Origin: Petaurus breviceps papuanus
Lineage: Eukaryota; Chordata; Mammalia; Diprotodontia; Petauridae
Assembly (NCBI GenBank): GCA_028583685.1
Contig: JAMXIF010001164.1
Location: 13,591,340-13,655,339, forward strand
Direction: 5' to 3'
Length of the DNA: 64,000 nt
Positions 54,963 through 64,000 of the stretch are shown in pieces; positions within the stretch are counted from its first letter, which is position 1; every line of letters begins with the position of its first letter. The notes below the pieces were generated by a model. That model made no database searches, was not told where the DNA came from, and worked only from the letters and a program-made list of their open reading frames with translations. The position numbers and the translations under genes are program-made.

Positions 54963-55486
54963 CATGCTATAAGAAAAGATGAGCAAATGGATTTCCGAAA
55001 ATCCTGGAAAGACTTACATGAACTGATGCTGAGTGAAATGAGCAGGACCAGGAGAACATTGTACACAGTAACAACCACATTCAGCAATGACTGACTTTGA
55101 TAGACTTAGCTCTTCTCAAGAATGCAAGGATCTAAGACAACTCCTAAACATTCATGATGGAAAATGCTATCCACATCCAGAGAAAGAACTTTGGAGTCTG
55201 AATGCTGATGGAAGCATACTATTTGCTCTCCTTTTCTTTTGTTGTTTTGTTTTGTTTCTTCTTTCTCCTGGTTTGTCCCATTACTTCTAATTCTTCTTTA
55301 CATCTTGACTAATGTGAAAATATTTTTAATATGAATGCATCAGTAGAACCTGTATCAGATTGCAGACCATCTTGTGGAACAGAGAGGATAGGAAGGGAGA
55401 GAAAATTTGCAACTCAAAATCTTATGGAAGTGATGTTGAAAACTAAAAATAAAGAAATTAACTTAAAAATAAAAAGAAAATTTAAA
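54963..55486 (+). mobile_element. 5'-truncated L1 3' end, 12-bp TSD with one mismatch
   Basis: Begins late in ORF2 (gataagaaa-type tataagaaaagatgagcaaa), continues gctgagtgaaatgagcagga and ctttggagtctgaatgctga, and ends gatgttgaaaactaaaaata plus A-rich tail. Flanked by aagtagtgacct (54951-54962) and aagtagagacct (55487-55498). Confidence 0.88.
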
Positions 55487-55499
55487 AAGTAGAGACCTT

Positions 55500-55974
55500 T
55501 TTCCCAAGCTGATATTGATGCACTAATGATTATGCTTTTGATAGCCACTTAGCTTCAAATTCATTGAATTCTCTAAATATCTCATTCTCCTCACCTCTCT
55601 GTTTTGTCTACAAGGATAGCCTTTAACAACTACTTTGCTGAAATATAAATGTATTATGTCTACAGAATTCTCTTGATCTACAAGTATAATAATCTTCCCC
55701 CCCCCAAAAAAAAGAAAGAATGAAATAGAGCAAATCTGTCATGAATAAATGAAACTATGCTGAAAATTATGATCATTATTTCTCTTTCTACACATTCACA
55801 AATGATTTTTATTAATAATGTTATAGAATGTTTTTATCATTCAAATTCAAGTTTACTGGCCAATGTTCTAAAGTCTCTACCTCTCATGGGTAGGTCAAGC
55901 TAATATAATAAAAATGCTACCTAAGTTAATTTATTTATTCAATGTTATGCCAATCTAACAAGCAAATGTTTACT
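55500..55974. other. No gene recognised
   Basis: No repeat or coding potential identified. Confidence 0.45.
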
Positions 55975-57990
55975 TCACAAAGTTATAAAATTTATCATAA
56001 AATTCAGTTAGAGGAACAAATGATTACAAATCTCAAGGAAAATAATGAAAAAGTAGGAAAAGGGGGGGGGAGAATATAAAATTGTACCACAAAGCAGTTA
56101 TTACCAAAAATCTTTCCATGATTGTTAAAAAATAGAGAAGTCAATAAGAGCAACAGATTAGAATCACAATAAGAAAGCAATTGAACAGAGTAGCTTTCTG
56201 TTTAGTAAACCAAAAAACCTTAACATTTGACAAAAACTTCTGTGAACTCTGGAATGCTTCCTGGCAGAAATTTCATATAGAACCACAGCTCAAACTTTCC
56301 CACAATAATTTCCAAATTGTTACAGTATTTGGACATAAAGTGTGAAGTAATAAATGAATTAGAGGGAGAGGGAAAATTATCTTGCAGAATCTTAGATATA
56401 GGAAGACTCCATGACCAAATAAGGGATAATGATGATCACAGAATATAAAAATGAGCAGTTTTGATAATGAAAAATTTAAAAATATTTTACACAAACAGTA
56501 TTAATATAGCTAACATCAGAAATAGATAATTGGGGAAAATTTTCTTAAAGCAAATTTCTCTGATAGAGTATATAGATATATATACATATATATATATATA
56601 CAAATATATATAAAGAACAAATTCCAATTTAATAAAATAAGAACCATTCCCCAGTTGATTATTGTTCAAAGGTTACAAAGAGGTCATTTTTAAAGGATAA
56701 ATCCAATTTATTAATAGTCATATAAAAAAGTGTCAAATGAAAATAGGAGAAATTCAGATTAAAAGAACTCTGAAGTTCAATCAGATTGGCAAATTTGATT
56801 ATAAAGAAAATATGAAGGTCTGAGGGAAAATGGGCAAACCTAATGCACTGTTATTGATTTGAATTGGCATGGCTATTCTGGAAAGAAATTTGGAGCTTTG
56901 CCCTATAATTTACTAAATTATGTATACTCAGGGACCCCGTGATATTCCTAGGAGGCCCATGCCTTAAAGGATTAAAAAAAATAGAACTATTTTCCTTATG
57001 TACAAAAATAATTAGGGAAGCCCTTTTTGTGGTGGCAAAGAACAGTAAACTAAGAGAATATGCATTGATTAGGAAGTAGACAAACCAAATATTATCTATG
57101 AAGGCAACGTAATAGTATTATACTATAAGAAATTACTACAGACAGTTCTCTTTGATTTAAGTAAATTTATATTATGTAAATTGACTCAGCCATTGGCAAG
57201 GCACAGAGGCCATAGCATTTGTCTAACCTTTCCCCCAGAGATCCTCCTCCAGACACTGAAACCTCTCCAGGTGCTGGGAGTGGTACAAGTCACTGAAGAT
57301 ATTCAGGCTGCAGTGGACAGGACTAGGAAGGGGACATGAGATGACACATGAGGGGAGGGAGAGATCTGCTGAATGATATACTTACATTAAGGGAGAACTT
57401 TCTGGTATAAAGGTATGGCTTCAGAGCAAGTAGGCAAAATTTGCATACAGCAAGTTCTTGCTTAAGATATATGACCCATTCAACAGATGTCCCATTTCCC
57501 TGCTTCAGTCACCCCCTCCCATCTAGAGTGGCTCCAGTGCTTGGGGCCCATGAGTAGCTTAGGTACCTGGAAGGGAGGGCCCCTGTATCTGAGCAGTACC
57601 TGAACTGCTGACTTTTTCCTTATTCTGCCTGCCAGGAGGTCTGATTTGCAAAGTGTAAATTTAGATAAAGTGAGAACTGTCTGTAAATTGATACAATTTG
57701 AAATGAGCAAAACCAAGAAAGTAAGTTATGCAACAACATTACAAAGACAAATGACTTCAAAAATCCACTCTTAATGACAATGCAATGATAACAATAACTA
57801 TCTTTTGGTAGCACTTTGAAGATTATAATGCATTGTACATGATCAATTAATAGCAATCATTCCATCTTACTGTTCCCTTGTCATTCTCATCGAAAAAGGT
57901 AAAAAAAAAATATGGAATATAAGATTTGAATAGGTCTATGCTCCCAATCTCTTATTAGATTAAATCTATATAACTTTTTGCATAGACACA
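55975..57990 (+). mobile_element. Old L1 ORF2/3' copy, split by a DNA transposon
   Basis: Heavily mutated late ORF2 in order: attgtaccacaaagcagtta, agattggcaaatttgattat, tgcactgttattgatttgaa, tttgtggtggcaaagaacag. It stops at 57138 and resumes at 57686 (gatacaatttgaaatgagca, aaaccaagaaagtaag), which is the expected next L1 block. A TA microsatellite lies at 56570-56600. The 3' part fades out near 57990. Confidence 0.78.
57139..57683. mobile_element. Tigger-like (Tc1/mariner) non-autonomous DNA transposon, 545 bp, TA TSD
   Basis: Terminal inverted repeats: CAGACAGTTCTC at 57139-57150 and its exact complement GAGAACTGTCTG at 57672-57683, with weaker pairing continuing inward (aagtaaattta and taaatttagataaag). 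The dinucleotide TA sits outside both ends (57137-57138, 57684-57685). CAG ends with a TA target are typical of pogo/Tigger elements. The interior has no transposase frame. It splits an L1, giving a precise empty site. Confidence 0.83.
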
Positions 57991-58179
57991 CATTGATATT
58001 CCTTAATGCTAGAAGATGGTGAAGGCATTGATAGAAGTCAGTACTCAATTCCAATTTCCACTTTCTATGTCTTCTTCCAGTAAAGGTTTAGACTCTTTTA
58101 ATCAGTCCAATTATACTAAAATATGTATCTCTGGTGGTGGGGAAAAAGCAAGTTTCTATTACTATACTAATACTTTGTT

Positions 58180-60045
<1,866 letters not shown>

Positions 60046-60049
60046 GCAT

Positions 60050-60102
60050 GGGATGATGATGATGATGATGACGATGATGACGATGATGTTGAAGATGATG
60101 AG
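60050..60102. repeat. (GAT)n trinucleotide repeat
   Basis: Imperfect GAT/GAC repeat. Confidence 0.95.
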
Positions 60103-60109
60103 ACTGGCT

Positions 60110-60300
60110 AGCAGTATATGTTTGTATGACTTCATGTTTACAAATGATGTATTGCTTGCTTTCTCAAGGGATGGAAAGAGGTAGGAAGGAGGGAAAGGAT
60201 TTAGAACTTTAAATTTTTTTAAATGAAAGTTAAATTTTATTTTACATGTGAATGGAAAATATTCAATTAAATAAATAAAAATTTATTTTACAGAAAAGAA
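60110..60300 (+). mobile_element. L1 extreme 3' end, plus strand
   Basis: gcttgctttctcaagggatg, aaaggatttagaactttaaa, ttttattttacatgtgaatg and A-rich tail: the last part of the L1 3'UTR only. Confidence 0.72.
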
Positions 60301-60304
60301 ATAG

Positions 60305-60528
60305 CTATTACTTGTGTAATACTTTAAGATTTACAATGAGATTTAAAGTAAGTGATTTAAGGCATTTTTAAAAAATGAGGAAACTTAGACTGAAAATTGT
60401 TATGTGAATCCCAGTATCACAGTTGTATGAACCAGAGCCATACAACTAGTAAGTGACCAAGGAACTATTTAAAAATCATATCTTCTTGATTCCAAGTCCA
60501 GTAACTTTCTGCTATACTGTGACTGCCT
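60305..60528 (-). repeat. MIR, minus strand
   Basis: aaaaaatgaggaaacttaga, catacaactagtaagtgacc, gattccaagtccagtaactt in MIR order. Confidence 0.78.
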
Positions 60529-60529
60529 T

Positions 60530-62847
60530 ATTATGTTTATTTTTTTAACAATAAAAGTGTCAGCTCTTGCTAGACCCAGGATGACTGGAGCATGTTTTGT
60601 TACTCTCCCATTGACAAAGACAAAGTCACATCTCTGGATTATATAGTTTGTACTCCAAAAAAAAATATGATTGAACCATTTATTTCACTGACTTTTCTCT
60701 AAAACCTTGGGGAAGTTGCTTAAAACCCTGGTTTGTCTCAAATCTAAGGTGTCTCCATTTATTCAGGATTAAATAGGTATTCAGTAAAACAATGTATATG
60801 AGGCATAGAATATCTATTTATAGAAGAATAGGACAAAGAAGAAGGAGGAGGAGGAGGAAGAAAGGAAAGTAGGAAGGAAGGAAGGCAAAAAACCTGTAAC
60901 GTTATATTCACTTACTTCAAATATCAGAATATGTAATATTTTGGGCCTGCAGAATAGACATTTTATATTTCACCTCACTCTTTACTTTTCAAACAATTTG
61001 CTCGATATCTTCTGAGAGGTCAGATCGGGGATTACCCTCATTCTCCTGTCTTTTATTAACTTCTTCAAGATTTATTTGCTTTAGTGTATATAGAGAGGGA
61101 ATCTCCCATATCAAGTGAGGACCCAAAATCTGCAGAACTCTCGAAGCCACAAGCTTCTGAGGCTAAATACATCTATATTAGGATTGTTGTTCAATCACAT
61201 ATTTTCAGGAAACCACACAAAATTGATGAGGCAACTAGGGCTCTGTGATTTTATCTCAGACTTGTCCAGTTAGGTCACATGCTTTAGTTTCCATTTGCTC
61301 ACAGTTGTCATGAAAGAATTATACAGAGTCCAAATAAGAGAGGCAAAATTACTACTTCTCCTTTTTAACTTAAGGAGGAAGCTTCCCCCCTGGTACTGTA
61401 ATGGAAGAGAAGGAAAGATGAAAAACCACCCAGAGGTTATTTCTTCATCACAACTGCCAACCCATTCATTGTTAAGCCATATGTATCTCTGGAAATTTCC
61501 AGAGAAATTCAGCACACTTTCCATAGGATAGGTCCTAAAGCTTACTCCCATATATATTCCATGGAGTGCTACCCCTCTCATAAGTACATGTAAATCAATG
61601 ATTTTCAGAATCTGAAAAAAATATGCTAAATCTCTGACCCACCCTGCCTTAATATTTCTGCAAAATGTTAGGTATAACTAATTTATCTTAATGACTACCT
61701 GACTAATTTTGACAGAAGACTTGTCTACTATTATTTCTTTGTTAGGAACATAGTCTGAAGCATCAAAAATTGACTGCATGCTGATGCTTCTTCCTATTAT
61801 TCAGAAATTAATTAATTATTTATAGGTAACATATAGTGTCAGTGAGTGTTAACAAAAAAATGGAATTTGACTAAATGGTAAAATGACAGCACAATATATA
61901 CTGACTTTTACCCCCAAACAACATTCTCTCAAAATATTTTTTTGCCAATAAATAGAATAAGGATTGACTTTTACTGTTGGAGAAGTGAGTCATGAAGCTG
62001 AGGGAAGGAAATTGATGGGGGATTAAAAGGTTGAAGTTATAAAGTCAAGGAGATCCCAATTTAGCTTTGCTTCTACCTAAGCCTGAAGAGTTACAAGCAG
62101 GAAAAGCCACATAGCATGCTGCTCATGTGGAAAGAAATGTGATGCTACATATGTGTGTAAATAATTTTACTTCAGTTTTTTTACAAAGACTTCAGGGAGA
62201 AACTTTGGAGACATACATGAAGACATACCTTAACTTCCAAAAAAAAAATAGGCAAGAGACTTTTTAAAGATATACTGGATCTTTTGGTGCCATGGGTCAT
62301 TTATGGTAGCTGGCCTTATCATATACAGTGCTTTGAACATCTTAATGCACTGCATAAATGAGAGCTTCTATCATCCTCATTATCACCACCAAAACTACCA
62401 TCATCATACTTTCATCTCTAGGAATAATAATTGTAAAGACTACTGAGATGGCATAGCACTTCCCCTGAGTGAAATCTTTCTCTTTCTCCTGGCTTAAGAT
62501 GATCTTATCTCCTTCCCAGCTGAAGAGCTCATTTGTACTTCTTTATTATTTAGTATATTCTAATTTTCAGAAGTCCTATTTCTATTTGCTATTTTTACTT
62601 GGATAAGCAGTTTTCCTCACAATTTGCTTTTCACGATTGTCTTTTCTATAACTAGAATTGATGGAAAAGCTGCCCTCAGTATCAGGTAAGGATTACTATT
62701 ACTCTTAGGAGTGTTCAGGAAAGCAGGCTTTGTTTTGTTTTGTTTTGTTTTGTTTGTTTGTTTTATGAACTCCCAAACATTATACACCTAGACTAGAGAT
62801 ACTTAAGGTAGTCAGATCAATAAAATTCTAACTAATAATCTTGCTTC
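60530..62847. other. No gene recognised; unique DNA
   Basis: The largest stretch without a recognised repeat. A purine-rich GAA/GGA/GAAG tract is at 60838-60888 and (GTTTT)n at 62730-62765. A pair of overlapping frames at 61270-61581 (103 and 78 codons on opposite strands) shows no known domain. Confidence 0.5.
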
Positions 62848-63010
62848 AGAGACTGACTGTGTGAGGCTGGGCAAGTCACTTAACCCATTTTGCTTCAGTT
62901 TCCTCATCTGTAAAATAAGCTAAAGAAGGAAATTGCAAAGTACTCCACTATCTTTGTCAAGAAAACCCCATGTGGAGTCACACAGAGCTGGATATGACTG
63001 AAAGAAATTA
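62848..63010 (+). repeat. Marsupial SINE lacking its head
   Basis: actgtgtgaggctgggcaag, tcagtttcctcatctgtaaa, ccactatctttgtcaagaaa, gagctggatatgactgaaag: 3' two thirds of the long variant. Confidence 0.9.
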
Positions 63011-63419
63011 TTTCAGATAGAATAAACAAATAGATGGGGAAAGTTTTGTAGGAAATATGTACCTTGTCCAGATCTTTGTAGGTTCCTGCCTTTGTAGGTT
63101 CCCCTTCACTATTATTATGAATATCATCAAAAACATCAAATGTGACAATCAATACATGGTTCTTTACAAAATAGGCTAAAGAAACTTTTTTCTGGTCTCT
63201 AAAAATATATAATTTGAGAAAAATAATGTTAAAACAAATAGATTCATAATACATAAAAACACATCCGCCCATATAAGTATACTCAGAAATAGATAACAAA
63301 CAATTCAATTAACAAACACAGTGAGCACAGCTAGTACCCAGAAACTTCAGAAGTCATTGCAAACACACCTGTAGTTAAATCACCATAGAGAACACTTGAC
63401 AATAAGCCATTTCTAGTAT
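63011..63419. other. No gene recognised
   Basis: A 134-codon minus-strand frame (63308-62904) extends into the SINE and has no domain I recognise; the start half is hydrophobic low-complexity sequence typical of AT-rich noise. Confidence 0.45.
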
Positions 63420-63750
63420 TGTGTCATAATCTTTCAGTATCTGCTCAAAAAGAGCTCACAGTCTAATGGAGGAAGACAGCATGCAAATAAGATATACAGG
63501 ATAAATTAGAGATAATCTCAGAAAGAAATCATTGAGATTACAATTTGGAAAAGGCTTCTTGCAGAAAGTGACACTTTTGCTGAGAGATGAAGAAAATTAG
63601 GGAACTAGAGATGAGAGGGGAAAGAGTTTCAGGCATAAGGGAGAGCCTGAGAGAATGCACAGTGTCTGAAGACTAGAGGCGGAGTGACTTGTTTGAGGGA
63701 CATCAAAGAGGTCAGTGTCATGAGATCACAGAGTGTGTGTAGGGGAATAA
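63420..63750 (-). mobile_element. L2 3' region, minus strand (first copy)
   Basis: gagctcacagtctaatggag, gacacttttgctgagagatg, agagtttcaggcataaggga, gtgacttgtttgagggacat: reversed L2 3' end in order, missing the final tip. Confidence 0.72.
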
Positions 63751-64000
63751 TTAATCAATCAGTAAACATTTCTTAAGCACTTAATATGTGCCAGGCATTG
63801 TGCTAAGCACTAGGGATGCAAATATAAATAAAAATAAAGACTTCACCTGCCCTCAAGGAGCTTATACTCTAATGGGGGAAGACAGAAAAGGAGATTAAAA
63901 AGAAGGGGGGAAAGAAAAAGGAACCCCATGCAGGGGCATGATAGAGGGTTCCAGAAGTCCAAAAGCAGTGTACCTTGTGGAAAATAAGGAGAAAAAGCAT
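63751..64000 (-). mobile_element. L2 3' end, minus strand (second copy), runs off the window
   Basis: aaacatttcttaagcactta, tatgtgccaggcattgtgct, ccctcaaggagcttatactc: a second, better preserved reversed L2 tip, directly right of the first. Confidence 0.8.

Noticed and set aside
62904-63308. 134-codon minus-strand frame
   Set aside because: Half of it lies in a SINE, there is no domain, and its composition matches AT-rich noise.

Overview
The window reads as intergenic or intronic DNA from a marsupial nuclear genome. This rests on tRNA-like/CORE SINEs with the head ggcagctaggtggcacag, L1 elements with a characteristic 3' end (gaatgttgaaaactaaaa), ORF1-only half-L1 (HAL1) elements, RTE-clade LINE pieces and old L2/MIR. 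It is AT-rich with many short microsatellites. I recognise no host exon with splice sites, no CpG-island promoter and no bacterial-type feature. The only long open frame resembling a host protein is an intronless RPS2 retrocopy at 58.4-59.4 kb. Species is not decided; family names are from memory of consensus sequences, and element ends are approximate unless target-site duplications (TSDs) are given. LAYOUT. 0-1.6 kb: (AC)n, a SINE tail and a rearranged L1 whose inverted 5' end abuts ORF2. 2.5-2.8 kb: a full-length 7SL RNA pseudogene. 3.9-5.8 kb: two solo LTRs, each with a 5-bp TSD. 6.5-8.1 kb: a 5'-truncated HAL1 with a 17-bp TSD. 8.3-9.1 kb: a third LTR. 9.7-12.6 kb: a full-length HAL1 (minus strand) with a 12-bp TSD. 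13-16 kb: LTR, SINE, a 152-bp tandem duplication and a segment also found at 9.4 kb. 16.6-24.5 kb: a cluster of L1 pieces in alternating orientation. 24.5-27.4 kb: mostly unique. 27.4-31.4 kb: head-to-tail L1 5'UTR/ORF1 units. 31.4-32.8 kb: an LTR carrying a nested class II-type solo LTR. 32.8-37.6 kb: L1, L2, SINE and RTE pieces. 38.7-39.3 kb: L2. 40.2-43.1 kb: an internally deleted L1. 43-50 kb: unique DNA with SINEs, MIRs and a 72-bp palindrome. 50-53.2 kb: solo LTR, a long L2 with recognisable reverse-transcriptase remnants, and an RTE scrap. 55-58 kb: L1s, one split by a TA-flanked Tigger-like DNA transposon. 58.2-60 kb: L2 split by the RPS2 retrocopy. 60-64 kb: unique DNA and more L2. 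HOW IT FITS TOGETHER. Nothing here looks like an operon or a cooperating gene set. The window is a layered record of retrotransposition: L2/MIR oldest, then RTE, L1/HAL1 and SINEs, LTR elements, and host RNAs (7SL, RPS2 mRNA) copied by LINE machinery. The points most worth a second look are the well-delimited HAL1 pair, the L1 copies that have independently lost most of ORF2, the dated nested insertions and the intact-frame RPS2 retrocopy. I found no convincing sign of a new biological system.
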